A DNA stretch of 50,841 nucleotides from Spirochaetota bacterium (GCA_023406985.1 JAEXTK010000253.1:1-50841); one strand, 5' to 3'. Counted from the stretch's first letter, positions 25,331 through 34,258 are shown. Made by a program: numbers and translations. The notes: generated by a model not told the origin, from the letters alone.

Positions 25331-25729
25331 CTAGATGATCCAGAGGGCGGAAGGGTCGGCCTCCGCCGCCGCGAGGTCGGCCAAGGTCACCCCCGCGAGT
25401 ATGGCCCGGAAGGCCGCGGTCGCCTTGTCCCAGACCTCGTCCGAGGGATCCTTCCGCGCCGAAAGCGAGGAGGCGGGAGTCTCCAAGGCGTCGAAGATGT
25501 CGAGGACGCGTATCTCGTTGCTCGGGCGGCCGAGCCGATAGCCGCCGGCTTGGCCCCGTTCGGCCTCCACGATCCGCGCCCGTCTGAGCGTGGCGGCGAT
25601 CTTCCGCAGATATGCCTCGGGTATGCCCCGCCGGACGGCGATGTTCGCCGCATCCACCGTGCCCGATTCTCCGCTCCGGGCGAGCTCCACCACGAATCGT
25701 AACCCGTATCTCGTGCCTGCCGCAACCAT
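25331..25729 (-). CDS. Rrf2-family regulator, CymR-like
   Basis: A 132-residue winged-helix regulator. RYGLRFVVELA, NIAVRRGIPEAYLRKIAATLRRARIVEAERGQAGGYRLGRP is a textbook Rrf2 DNA-binding domain. No cysteine is present, so it lacks the Fe-S ligands of IscR and resembles CymR, the cysteine-metabolism repressor that signals through CysK. Location directly before cysK supports that role. A short AT-rich palindrome in its promoter spacer (25757-25766) is a candidate autoregulatory site. Confidence 0.9.
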   Translation of the reverse strand: MVAAGTRYGLRFVVELARSGESGTVDAANIAVRRGIPEAYLRKIAATLRRARIVEAERGQAGGYRLGRPSNEIRVLDIFDALETPASSLSARKDPSDEVWDKATAAFRAILAGVTLADLAAAEADPSALWII

Positions 25730-25745
25730 AGCTACTCCGGAGCTG

Positions 25746-25775
25746 AATATAACTAAATAGGTCTATAAACATCAA
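25746..25775 (-). promoter_or_regulatory. Rrf2-cysK promoter with internal palindrome
   Basis: On the minus strand TTGATG (25775-25770) and TATATT (25751-25746) are 18 bases apart. ATAG-GT-CTAT (25757-25766) is an inverted repeat centred in the spacer. The stretch is strikingly AT-rich for this genome and is a candidate Rrf2/CymR operator. Confidence 0.5.
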
Positions 25776-25875
25776 TTTAATCGATCGCGGCGAAACGGGA
25801 GCGAGGCGGCCCGCGCCTAGGCATTTTCCCGCTCTTTCCGGTATGCTCAAGAGGATGAACGGAGGACCCAAGACC

Positions 25876-27210
25876 ATGTACGGCAAGGCCGCGGCCTACG
25901 CGGCGATCTCGCTCCTCGCGTTGGCGCTCGCCTCCTGCTCCGGGCTGCTCGGCTGGGGCGTGCTCCTCTGGTCCGTGGATGAGCCGGCGATACCTTCCGG
26001 GACCGTCTTGCCCGTCTACATCAGGTCCAACATCGACGGCGTCTGGGTCGTCGGCGTGACCGACGCCGAATCGGGCGAGAAGAAGAAGATGGAGCTGCCG
26101 CTTTGGCAGCTCGAGCTGTACGGCAGCAAACGCAAGGCGACCGTCGCCGCCGAAAAGTTCGCCGAATTCGCGGTGATCTACGCGGAAGCGGCGCAGGACG
26201 GGCTCCCGATCCGCGCGGAGCCGGACAACGGCGCGCGCCGCGTCTACCGCCTCAAGCAGGGCGAGGTCGTGAAGGTCCTCTCCCGCGCGGAGGGGAGCCC
26301 CGCGATGAGCGGCGATACGCCGCTGCCCGGCGAATGGCTCAAAGTGCTCACGGGCGACGGCTCCTCGGGGTATTGTTTCTCCTATCGGCTGCGGCTCTTC
26401 GAGCACCGGGGCGGAACGCTCGCCTCGGGCGGCGCTTCGGCGTCGGAAGGCGAGCGGGAAGCCGAAGACCCGAAGTTGGAGCTCGTGCTTTCCCGCGCCT
26501 GGTCGCCCGAAGCCTATAAGGAAATGATAGAGAAGCGTCGCGTGGACCTGGACCGCTTCTCCGACAAGTGGGGCTTCTTCCCCGGCCAAGACCTCGGCAT
26601 CGTCCGCGTCTCGCTGCCCAACCTCGAACTTTCCTACCCCTACACCGCCGTGACGAAGGTGGACGATCGGGTATGGCGATTCGAGGGTTCCCCCGTGCAG
26701 GTGACCCTGCGCAACGACTCCCTCCTCGCGGTCCAGTATCCCGATTCGAGCGGCGCCCAGCGCACGCAGCTCTTCGTGGCCCTGGCCAACGACGTGGCGG
26801 ACGTCATCGCCCAGGAGACGGAGCGGCGTGACGCCCTTTTGGAGGCGATCCGTAAGCGGGGACCGGTATTCCGCAGCGAGAATTACGGACTCCTGACCTT
26901 CTCCGAGGACGGGAAGTTCTCCTGGCTCAACTACGATCTCCTCGTCCCCTCCATGGTCGGTGCGGGGGCTTCCTCGTCGGGCACGGCCGAGATGCGGCTC
27001 TTCTTGGATGACGCCCTGCTGCCGTCCTACGACGGGGCCATTTCGCTCACGTTCGACGGCCTTCCGGCTTCTCGCGTCGACTTCCTCTACGTGCTCGAGC
27101 CGAACGGTTTGCGTCTGGAATACCTTCCGGAGAGCTCCCTCGACGGGGTCCTCGTGAAGCGCCGCGCGAGTTCACCCACCGTAATCTTCTTCACCCGCGC
27201 GGAGCGATAA
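25876..27210 (+). CDS. SH3-like domain lipoprotein
   Basis: A 444-residue predicted lipoprotein (ISLLALALASC, lipidated Cys21). Residues about 90-165 (YAEAAQDGLPIRAEPDNGARRVYRLKQGEVVKVL, then WLKVLTGDGSSGYCF) match bacterial SH3-type domains found in cell-wall proteins. The C-terminal half is a mixed alpha/beta region without a recognised motif. ATG 25876 has GGAGG 10 bases upstream; in-frame ATGs at 25843 and 25855 would extend the n-region. Three bases separate it from the ABC-F gene. A cell-envelope or peptidoglycan-binding role is inferred from the SH3-like fold. Confidence 0.75.
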   Translation: MYGKAAAYAAISLLALALASCSGLLGWGVLLWSVDEPAIPSGTVLPVYIRSNIDGVWVVGVTDAESGEKKKMELPLWQLELYGSKRKATVAAEKFAEFAVIYAEAAQDGLPIRAEPDNGARRVYRLKQGEVVKVLSRAEGSPAMSGDTPLPGEWLKVLTGDGSSGYCFSYRLRLFEHRGGTLASGGASASEGEREAEDPKLELVLSRAWSPEAYKEMIEKRRVDLDRFSDKWGFFPGQDLGIVRVSLPNLELSYPYTAVTKVDDRVWRFEGSPVQVTLRNDSLLAVQYPDSSGAQRTQLFVALANDVADVIAQETERRDALLEAIRKRGPVFRSENYGLLTFSEDGKFSWLNYDLLVPSMVGAGASSSGTAEMRLFLDDALLPSYDGAISLTFDGLPASRVDFLYVLEPNGLRLEYLPESSLDGVLVKRRASSPTVIFFTRAER

Positions 27211-27213
27211 TCG

Positions 27214-29190
27214 ATGGCGTTCGTACAATTCACCAAGGTCTCGCTCGCCTACGGCGACCGCGACCTGCTCAAGGAGGTCGGCCTCAACCTCGCGTCGGGG
27301 AGCCGGGCCGCCCTCGCCGGCGCGAACGGTTCGGGCAAGTCGACCCTCATGAAGGTCATCGCGGGCGTCATCGCGGCCGATTCGGGCGAGCGCGCGGTCC
27401 AGAAGGGCACGCGCGTGTCCTACCTTCCCCAGTCCGGCATCGTCCATAGCGGGAAGACCCTGCTCGCGGAGGCCGAGACCGCCTTCGGCTCCATCGCGGC
27501 GCTCGTCGCGCGCATGGAGGAGATCGGCCGCGTCCTGGAAGGGACCGTCGCCGACGACGAGCGTACGGCGGCCCTCGTCGCCGAGCACCACGCCTTGCAC
27601 GAGGCGGTGGAGTCTTCGGGCTACTACGAGCGCGCCCTCCGACTGTCCATGGTCCTCGGCGGCCTCGGCTTCTCCGAGGAAGACTTCGATCGGGGGGTGG
27701 AGGAATTCTCCGGCGGTTGGCAGATGCGCATCGCCCTGGCCAAGGTCCTCTTGGAGGCCCCCGACATCCTCCTCCTCGACGAGCCGACGAACTACCTGGA
27801 TATCGAAGCTCGGGCCTGGCTCGAGCAGTACCTCCGCGATTTCAAGGGCGGCTACCTCCTCGTGTCCCACGACCGCTACTTCCTGGACGTGTGCACCGAC
27901 GAGGTCTACGAACTATTCCAAGGCAACCTCAAGCGGTACGTCGGCAACTATTCCGATTACGAGAAGGTCCGCGCGGTGGAGCTGGCGAGCCTCCTGGCCC
28001 GCTACGAGGCGCAGAAGGAAGAGATCGCCAAGACCGAGGACTTCATCCGGCGCTTCCGCTACAACCAGTCCAAGGCCGCCATGGTCCAGGACCGGATCAA
28101 GCGCCTGGAGAAGATGGAGCTCATCGAGATTCCCGAGAACCTCAAGAAGATCCACTTCTCGTTCCCGCCGCCGCCCCATTCGGGCCGCATCGCGCTCACC
28201 CTGGAGGGGCTCGGCAAGCGCTACGGAGAGCGGCGCGTCCTATCCGGCCTGGACCTCCTCGTGGAGGCGGGCGAGAAGCTCGTGGTGGTGGGCCGCAACG
28301 GCGCCGGTAAGACGACCCTGCTCCGCATCCTGGCTTCGGTGGATCCGGACTACGAGGGGAAGGTCGTCCTCGGCGCGGGCATCTCCATCGGCTATTTCTC
28401 GCAGGACGTCGCGGAGACGATGAGCGGCGCCCAGTCGGTGATGGAAGCCCTGGAGGCCGACGCCCCCACGGACCTCATCCCGAAACTGCGGGACCTCGCG
28501 GGCGCCTTCCTCTTCCGGGGCGACGACGTCCACAAGTCCGTCTCGGTGCTCTCGGGCGGGGAGAAGAGCCGGCTCGCCCTGCTCAAGCTCCTCCTGCACC
28601 CCGTGAACCTCCTCATCTTGGACGAGCCGACGAACCACCTGGACCTCCACTCCAAGGACGTGCTCCTGGACGCGCTCAAGGGCTATCCCGGCACGGTGAT
28701 CTTCGTCTCCCACGACCGCGCCTTCATGGAAGCCTTGGCCACGAAGACCCTGGAGCTCTCCGCGGGCCGGCCGCGGATCTTCTACGGCGACTACGGCTAC
28801 TACCTGGATCGCCTCGGCCGGGAAGCCGCGGGCGAGGTCGCTCCAGGCGGCGCGGCGGGGCAGGGGCCCGAGGCGCGCGCCGAGCGCGGCGCCGAGTCCG
28901 CGAAGGGCGCTCCCTCCGCGGCCGATTACCGGGAAGCGGAGAAGAAGCGGCTCGCGGCCGAGCGGCGGCTCGAGCGGGAGGAAGCCGAGATCCTCGGCCG
29001 CATGGAGAAGCTCGAGGCGGAGAAGGCCGCCCTGGAAGCGGAACTCGGGCGGCCCGAGGTATATTCGGACGGAGCGAAGAGCAAGGCGGCGAAGGCCAAG
29101 CTCGACGCCGCGGCGGCCGGCATAGAGCGGGAAGCCGCCGAGTGGGAACGCGTGGCGGCAGAACTGGAAGCCTGCCGGGCGGACGCATAA
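27214..29190 (+). CDS. ABC-F family ATPase
   Basis: A 658-residue soluble protein with two ABC domains. Walker A motifs are GANGSGKST (about residue 37) and GRNGAGKTT (about 360); signatures are FSGGWQMR and LSGGEKSR; each has DEPTN and an SHDR switch. The inter-domain linker (about 240-320, RYEAQKEEIAKTEDFIRRFRYNQSKA) is the P-site tRNA interaction motif typical of ABC-F translation factors. A C-terminal charged coiled coil (about 565-658) resembles Uup/YdiF types. No membrane domain. It likely acts on stalled ribosomes; antibiotic resistance cannot be inferred. Confidence 0.92.
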   Translation: MAFVQFTKVSLAYGDRDLLKEVGLNLASGSRAALAGANGSGKSTLMKVIAGVIAADSGERAVQKGTRVSYLPQSGIVHSGKTLLAEAETAFGSIAALVARMEEIGRVLEGTVADDERTAALVAEHHALHEAVESSGYYERALRLSMVLGGLGFSEEDFDRGVEEFSGGWQMRIALAKVLLEAPDILLLDEPTNYLDIEARAWLEQYLRDFKGGYLLVSHDRYFLDVCTDEVYELFQGNLKRYVGNYSDYEKVRAVELASLLARYEAQKEEIAKTEDFIRRFRYNQSKAAMVQDRIKRLEKMELIEIPENLKKIHFSFPPPPHSGRIALTLEGLGKRYGERRVLSGLDLLVEAGEKLVVVGRNGAGKTTLLRILASVDPDYEGKVVLGAGISIGYFSQDVAETMSGAQSVMEALEADAPTDLIPKLRDLAGAFLFRGDDVHKSVSVLSGGEKSRLALLKLLLHPVNLLILDEPTNHLDLHSKDVLLDALKGYPGTVIFVSHDRAFMEALATKTLELSAGRPRIFYGDYGYYLDRLGREAAGEVAPGGAAGQGPEARAERGAESAKGAPSAADYREAEKKRLAAERRLEREEAEILGRMEKLEAEKAALEAELGRPEVYSDGAKSKAAKAKLDAAAAGIEREAAEWERVAAELEACRADA

Positions 29191-29228
29191 ATATGATACG
29201 GTCAATCAAGCGAAAGAGGAGCTGAAAA

Positions 29229-30206
29229 ATGAAGATACTCATCATCGGCGGCGCCGGATACATCGGCAGCCACGTCGCGCGCGAATTCCTGGACGCGGGC
29301 CACGCGGTCACCGTCTTCGACAATCTATCGAGCGGGCTCGAGGGCAACCTCTTCCCCGAGGCCGCCTTCGTGAAGGGCGATATCCTGAACGAGCGGGACC
29401 TGGAAAAGGTCATGGCGGGCGGTTTCGACGCCCTCGTCCACCTGGCCGCCTTCAAGGCCGCGGGCGAGTCGATGCTGAAGCCGGAGAAGTATTCGGTCAA
29501 CAACATCACCGGCACCATCAACATCCTCAACGCGGCCTGCGCGGCGGGCATCAAGCGGGTGGTCTTCTCCTCCTCGGCTGCGACGTACGGGGAACCGAAG
29601 TACCTCCCCATCGACGAGGACCATCCGACGATGCCTGAGAATTACTACGGCTTCACGAAACTGGAGATCGAGCGCTTCCTCGGCTGGTACGACAAGCTCA
29701 AGGGCCTGCGCTTCGCCGCCCTCCGCTACTTCAACGCCGCCGGCTACGACGTCAAGGGCCGGATCTCCGGCCTGGAGCGCAACCCGGCGAACCTGCTCCC
29801 CGTGATCATGGAGGCCGCCTGCGGCATGCGGAAGGAGGTCCAGATCTTCGGCGACGATTACGACACCGTGGACGGGACCGGCGTGCGCGACTACGTGCAC
29901 GTGTCGGACCTCGCCGTCGGCCACGTCGCGGCCCTCGACTACCTCGTGAAGCGGGACCAGAGCCTCGTGGTGAACCTCGGCAGCGAGGCGGGCTTCTCCG
30001 TCCTCCAGCTCGTGGAGTCGGCCCGCAGGATCACCGGCCGGCCCATTCCCGCCAAGATCGTCGCGCGGCGCCCCGGCGACCCCGCGAGCCTCACCGCCTC
30101 CTCGGCCCGCGCCCGCGAGCTCCTCGGCTGGAAAGCCGTGTACTCGGACGTGGATACCCTCGTGCGCACGAGCTGGGAAGCCTACCGGAAGCACGCGGGC
30201 CTCTGA
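29229..30206 (+). CDS. galE: UDP-glucose 4-epimerase
   Basis: A 325-residue extended SDR. The NAD motif GGAGYIGSH is at residues 7-15, the catalytic pair is Tyr140-x3-Lys144 (YGFTK), with Ser in FSSSAATYGEP. It interconverts UDP-glucose and UDP-galactose for envelope polysaccharide or galactose use. RDYVHVSDLAVGHV is the family motif of GalE. A GAGGAG Shine-Dalgarno precedes ATG 29229. It stands 38 bp after the ABC-F gene; a hairpin follows at 30225. Confidence 0.93.
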   Translation: MKILIIGGAGYIGSHVAREFLDAGHAVTVFDNLSSGLEGNLFPEAAFVKGDILNERDLEKVMAGGFDALVHLAAFKAAGESMLKPEKYSVNNITGTINILNAACAAGIKRVVFSSSAATYGEPKYLPIDEDHPTMPENYYGFTKLEIERFLGWYDKLKGLRFAALRYFNAAGYDVKGRISGLERNPANLLPVIMEAACGMRKEVQIFGDDYDTVDGTGVRDYVHVSDLAVGHVAALDYLVKRDQSLVVNLGSEAGFSVLQLVESARRITGRPIPAKIVARRPGDPASLTASSARARELLGWKAVYSDVDTLVRTSWEAYRKHAGL

Positions 30207-30224
30207 GAGCCGAATGAGGCGGGC

Positions 30225-30251
30225 GGGGCGCTGCGCGCGGCTTTGCGCCCC
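30225..30251 (+). terminator. Probable galE terminator
   Basis: GGGGCGC (30225-30231) pairs with GCGCCCC (30245-30251), followed by the pyrimidine-rich GTTTCCCTTCTTTC. Confidence 0.5.
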
Positions 30252-30304
30252 GTTTCCCTTCTTTCTTGCGGCCGCTTTGGGTAAATTTCCCCAGGAGATA
30301 CTGA

Positions 30305-31531
30305 ATGATCGAGAAGATTTTTTCCCATATCGAAAAGAGCGTTCCCACCATCGTGGAATTGGAAACCGAACTCACGAAGCATCCCGCCATGTCGCCCGAA
30401 TCGGGCGGCGTCGGGGAGTGGGATAAGTGCGAAGCCCTGGAGGCGTGGCTCAGGAAGCGGGGCATCACGGAGCTCGAGCGCCACGACGCACCGGATCCGC
30501 GCGCCAAGAACGGCGTGCGGCCGAACCTCATCGCCACCATCAAGGGCGCCTCCGACGCGAAGCGGCTCTGGCTCATGAGCCACACGGACGTCGTGCCCCC
30601 GGGCGATCTCGCGATGTGGAAGAGCGATCCGTGGACCGTGGTCCAGAAGGACGGCCGGCTCATCGGCCGCGGCGTGGAGGATAACCAGCAGGGCCTCACC
30701 TCCTCGGTGGTCGCGGCCCTCGCGCTCGTGGAAAACGGGATCACGCCGCCCCATACGGTGAAGCTCCTCTTCGTCGCCGACGAGGAGATGGGGAGCGATT
30801 ACGGCGTCAAGTGGCTCGTGGAGAACCGCGACCTCTTCCGGGGCGATGACATGGTCGTGATCCCGGACGGCGGCGACGAGAAGGGCGAGAGCATCGAGGT
30901 CGCCGAAAAGAACCTGCTCTGGCTCCGCATCCTCACCAAGGGCGTCCAGTGCCACGGATCCCGGCCGGACATGGGCGCCAACGCCCACCTCGCCGCGGCC
31001 GAACTCGCCGTCCGCCTCCACGACGAGCTTCCCGTCGCCTTCCCGGCGCGCGACCCGCTCTTCGAGCCGGACCGGTCCACCTTCGAACCCACCAAGAGCG
31101 AGGCGAACGTCCCGAACGTGAACACCATCCCCGGCGACGACGCGTTCTGCATGGACATGCGCGTGCTGCCCCGGTATCCGCTCAAAGCCGTGCTCGCGGA
31201 GATCGAGCGCATCATGGCCGAGGTGGCCGCCAAGCGGAAGGTGTCGTTCTCCCACGAGACGCTCCAGTGGGTGGAGTCGAAGTCGACCGCCCCCGACGCG
31301 CCGCTCGTCCGTTTCCTCTCCGCCGCGGTGAAAGAAGTCTACGGCGTGACGACGCGGCCCATCGGCATCGGCGGCGGCACGGTCGGGGCCTTCCTCCGCA
31401 ACATCGGCATCGACTCGGTGGTCTGGAGCCGACTCCACGAGAGCGCCCACCAGCCCAACGAGTACGCGCTGATCGAGAATATCGTCGGCGACGCGAAAGT
31501 CATGGCCCGGCTCATGATGGAGAAACGGTAG
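30305..31531 (+). CDS. M20-family metallopeptidase/deacylase
   Basis: A 408-residue zinc hydrolase of the M20/DapE/ArgE group. SHTDVVPPG, GRGVEDNQQG, VADEEMGSDYG and a late HESAHQPNE supply metal ligands and the catalytic Glu. The dimerisation insert lies at about 215-320. It would cleave an amide of a small peptide or N-acyl amino acid in the cytoplasm. Relatives are often annotated as succinyl-diaminopimelate desuccinylase, but no lysine-pathway gene is adjacent. AGGAG lies eight bases before ATG 30305. It is a single-gene unit converging on the propeller lipoprotein. Confidence 0.88.
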   Translation: MIEKIFSHIEKSVPTIVELETELTKHPAMSPESGGVGEWDKCEALEAWLRKRGITELERHDAPDPRAKNGVRPNLIATIKGASDAKRLWLMSHTDVVPPGDLAMWKSDPWTVVQKDGRLIGRGVEDNQQGLTSSVVAALALVENGITPPHTVKLLFVADEEMGSDYGVKWLVENRDLFRGDDMVVIPDGGDEKGESIEVAEKNLLWLRILTKGVQCHGSRPDMGANAHLAAAELAVRLHDELPVAFPARDPLFEPDRSTFEPTKSEANVPNVNTIPGDDAFCMDMRVLPRYPLKAVLAEIERIMAEVAAKRKVSFSHETLQWVESKSTAPDAPLVRFLSAAVKEVYGVTTRPIGIGGGTVGAFLRNIGIDSVVWSRLHESAHQPNEYALIENIVGDAKVMARLMMEKR

Positions 31532-31555
31532 GCCGCGCCGCGGCGCGAAGGCGCC

Positions 31556-31581
31556 GCCCTCCCGCCGGTCGGCGGGAGGGC
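31556..31581. terminator. Hairpin between convergent genes
   Basis: GCCCTCCCGCC (31556-31566) and GGCGGGAGGGC (31571-31581) form a perfect 11-bp stem with a four-base loop, placed between the convergent M20 peptidase and propeller lipoprotein genes. It may serve both directions; no T-run is seen. Confidence 0.6.
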
Positions 31582-31585
31582 CTAA

Positions 31586-33163
31586 TCACTCGTACTTGAC
31601 GAGCAGGACGTTCGGATCCATGAAGACGATGCCGGCCGCGGACACGCCCGGGCCGTAGGTGAAGGCGGTCGTGCTTCCTTGGAATCCCGCCGCGTGGATG
31701 GCCCCCGAGCCGGAGACGGCGACGGCGTTGTACTGGCAGCCGGCGCTACTTTCGGAAGGATCCTTGGCGGTCACCGTCTGGCCCCATTTTACGCTTCCGG
31801 ACGAATCGTATTTCAACAACGTGGCGTAGCGGCCAGGACTCGGGCCCGTGAGGGCGACTCCCGAGCCGTAGGTCAAGGTATAGTATCCCTGGTATCCCGC
31901 CGCGTAGGCGTTGCCCAGGGAATCGACCGCGACGCCGTAAAAATACGAGGGCGAAGATCCGCTCGGCACGTTCAAACTCGTGATCTGAAGCGAGGAATCG
32001 TAGCCTACGAGCACGGCGGCGATGTTGGTCGTGCTCGACGAGAATCCGCTCGCGTAGGTCACGGTCCCGTCAATCTTATATCCCGCCGCGAAAACATGGC
32101 CCGATGAATCGGAGGCGACGCCGTAGAAATAGGAGGCTGCGGTTCCCCCGCTCACGGTTCGGGCGAATAGAGCGTTGCCGTTCGCATCGTATTTGACGAT
32201 CACGGCATTCCGATAGCTCGACGTCGAGGTGGCGGAAACCGAAGTGCCGTATTTATAGATTCGGCTGTAATCTTGATACCCCGCGGCGTAGACGTTCCCC
32301 GTCGCGTCGGCGGATACGCCGTAGAAGCCGGATCCGTTGTTGCCCGTCACTTCCACCCCGCGGGCCCACTGCGCGCTCAGGGCCGCATCATACTTCACGA
32401 TCACCGAGTTCCCGTTTACGCTCTTGGGACAGGACACGGTCACCGGAACGAAGTTGGCCGTACGTACGGTATCCCCGAAAAACGTTCCGGAGACGTGTCC
32501 CACCGCATAGACGACACCCGCTGAATCGACCGTCACATCGTTAAAAGTCGAGCTGCTCATGGGCGTCGTATTGGTGACGTCTCGGACCTCCACGGCTTTT
32601 CCGGACATCGCGATGCCCGCGGAAGAATACCTGATGATCACCGCGTTAACTTCGTTCTTGCCCGTGACGCTCAAAAAATCGCTGTAGGTATACTTGCTCG
32701 TCCCGTTCTGTCTTCCCACCACGAAGATAGAACCCGAGGGAGAGATCGCGACGCCATTGAAAACCGACGATTCGGAGAAGTCGTCGCCTGTTTTCGTAAC
32801 GGTCCGCGCCCACTGGGCGACGCCCGCCGAATCGTACTTGACGATTACGGCGAACGCGTTGCCCAAACCGCCGGTGGTCGCGGTCACGCCGGGTCCGTAC
32901 GTGTAGGACCCGTTCGTTTGATACCCCACCGCGTAAACGTTCCCCGCTGAATCCACGGCGACGTCGTTGAACGTGGTGGCACCAGGGGCGGGCGACGCGG
33001 TCACCGTCCGCGCCCATTGGGCGACGGGCATACCCGCCGGAGGATTGGGATTGTCCGGATCGCCCGGATCGTCCGTCCCTGACCCGTTCGGGCAGCCGGT
33101 GGCCAGGAGGACGGTCATTACGAAAGGTAAAAGAAGCCTAGGGAGAGCGCGCGCGCTTTTCAT
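31586..33163 (-). CDS. Seven-repeat beta-propeller lipoprotein (SBBP-like)
   Basis: A 525-residue predicted lipoprotein. The signal ends LLATGC (Cys24), followed by a Pro/Asp-rich tether (SGTDDPGDPDNPNPP). The rest is seven imperfect repeats of about 65 residues, each built as FNDVAVDSAGNVYAVGYQ, a YTYG strand, an AVIVKYD strand and AQWARTV. This is the SBBP-type blade pattern, and seven repeats suggest a complete seven-bladed propeller. It is probably surface or periplasmic and may bind ligands; no catalytic residues seen. Start 33163 has GGAG seven bases upstream; ATG 33169 is too close to it. Base composition looks less GC-rich than neighbouring genes. Confidence 0.82.
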   Translation of the reverse strand: MKSARALPRLLLPFVMTVLLATGCPNGSGTDDPGDPDNPNPPAGMPVAQWARTVTASPAPGATTFNDVAVDSAGNVYAVGYQTNGSYTYGPGVTATTGGLGNAFAVIVKYDSAGVAQWARTVTKTGDDFSESSVFNGVAISPSGSIFVVGRQNGTSKYTYSDFLSVTGKNEVNAVIIRYSSAGIAMSGKAVEVRDVTNTTPMSSSTFNDVTVDSAGVVYAVGHVSGTFFGDTVRTANFVPVTVSCPKSVNGNSVIVKYDAALSAQWARGVEVTGNNGSGFYGVSADATGNVYAAGYQDYSRIYKYGTSVSATSTSSYRNAVIVKYDANGNALFARTVSGGTAASYFYGVASDSSGHVFAAGYKIDGTVTYASGFSSSTTNIAAVLVGYDSSLQITSLNVPSGSSPSYFYGVAVDSLGNAYAAGYQGYYTLTYGSGVALTGPSPGRYATLLKYDSSGSVKWGQTVTAKDPSESSAGCQYNAVAVSGSGAIHAAGFQGSTTAFTYGPGVSAAGIVFMDPNVLLVKYE

Positions 33164-33315
33164 ATCCATGCTCCACGTTTTTTTTGATACAAACGGTTTA
33201 CATCGTACTCCGATATCCGATGGATCGCTCCGAAAGAAGGATGTTCCGGCGTAACCCTGGTTCGTACCTGGGGAGAGTATGCCGTAGGGGGAGTGATTTT
33301 GCAAACTTAATTCTA

Positions 33316-33363
33316 TTTACGGAGCCGGCGCGAACGGCGAGCGATCCGCGCGCGCTCCGTAAA
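33316..33363. repeat. Long inverted repeat in the 299-bp divergent gap
   Basis: TTTACGGAGC (33316-33325) and GCTCCGTAAA (33354-33363) are perfect inverted arms around a GC-rich 28-base interior that can pair further (GCGCG with CGCGC). It lies 100 bp before the GTP cyclohydrolase II gene. The rest of the gap (33164-33462) has an AT-rich patch near the lipoprotein start and no gene. No known riboswitch consensus was recognised. Confidence 0.6.
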
Positions 33364-33462
33364 CGGGCTACCGCGCTCCGCCGCGTACCGATCGCGGCCG
33401 CGCCGCGGCGCCGCCCGCTTTTCGTTGGCCGCATGGCCTCATTCCGCGGTATCTTCTATGCC

Positions 33463-34185
33463 ATGAGTGCAACGACGATGACTCCCTGCGAGAAGAGGAC
33501 CACCCGGGAAGAGCTGGAGCGCAAGCTCAGCGGCAAGCCGGATTTCGTCCTGGAGGAGCATTACTGCTGCGGCCAGGACGGCTATTGCGAGGATGCGGAG
33601 CTCTGCGTGGAGCTCGTGGCGCATGCGGACCTGCCGACCCGGTTCGGCCACTTCACGCTCTACGGGTTCTACGACGCGAAGAACGACAAGGAACACACGG
33701 CCATCGTGAAGGGCGAGGTCGCCGGAAAGGAGCGGGTTCCCGTCCGCGTGCACTCCCAGTGCCATACGGGCGACGTGCTCGGCAGCCTCCGTTGCGATTG
33801 CCGCGACCAACTGGAAGCGGCCCTCTCTTACATCAACGGACAGGACTGCGGGGCCGTGGTCTACATGAAGCAGGAAGGGCGGGGCATCGGCCTCCTCAAC
33901 AAGATCAAGGCCTACCAGCTCCAGGACCTTGGCCTGGACACGGTGGAGGCGAACGAGTATCTCGGCTATCCGGGAGAGGCCAGGGAATACGCGGTAGCCG
34001 CCCGTATTCTCGAGCTGCTCGGCATCAAGTCCGTCGCCCTCCTCACGAATAACCCCGACAAGATCCAGAAGCTCTCCGCCGAGGGCGTCGCGGTCGTGGA
34101 CCGTATCCCCATCGTCATACCGCCGAACCCCTACGACGAGGCGTACCTGGAAACCAAGCGCGATCGGATGAACCACCTGTTCTGA
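33463..34185 (+). CDS. ribA: GTP cyclohydrolase II
   Basis: A 240-residue stand-alone RibA-type enzyme. Zinc ligands are in SQCHTGDVLGSLRCDC, and the catalytic block MKQEGRGIGLLNKIKAYQLQD and LLTNNPDKI are exact family motifs. It opens GTP to start riboflavin synthesis. An N-terminal extension of about 50 residues contains a Cys-rich segment (Cys35, 36, 42, 48) not seen in E. coli RibA. No other rib gene is adjacent and no FMN riboswitch was recognised upstream. Start ATG 33463 gives the first family-like protein; the frame stays open further upstream. Confidence 0.9.
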   Translation: MSATTMTPCEKRTTREELERKLSGKPDFVLEEHYCCGQDGYCEDAELCVELVAHADLPTRFGHFTLYGFYDAKNDKEHTAIVKGEVAGKERVPVRVHSQCHTGDVLGSLRCDCRDQLEAALSYINGQDCGAVVYMKQEGRGIGLLNKIKAYQLQDLGLDTVEANEYLGYPGEAREYAVAARILELLGIKSVALLTNNPDKIQKLSAEGVAVVDRIPIVIPPNPYDEAYLETKRDRMNHLF

Positions 34186-34229
34186 GCCCGGTATCGTATT
34201 CCGCAAGCTTTGACGGAATGCGAAAAAGC

Positions 34230-34258
34230 TTGACCTTCTTTACCGTGAAGGCTATGCT
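34230..34258 (+). promoter_or_regulatory. Promoter of the BMP lipoprotein gene
   Basis: TTGACC (34230-34235) and TATGCT (34253-34258) with exactly 17 bases between them. AAGGAGG follows seven bases before ATG 34311. It lacks the operator pattern seen in the downstream island. Confidence 0.6.

Noticed and set aside
30225..30304. Small gene in the gap before the M20 peptidase
   Set aside because: The gap is 98 bp and contains a terminator hairpin and a Shine-Dalgarno; no open frame with a start signal fits.
33164..33462. FMN riboswitch before the GTP cyclohydrolase II gene
   Set aside because: The conserved FMN-element segments (such as the AGGGTGAAATTC-like core) are not present on the plus strand; only an inverted repeat is seen.
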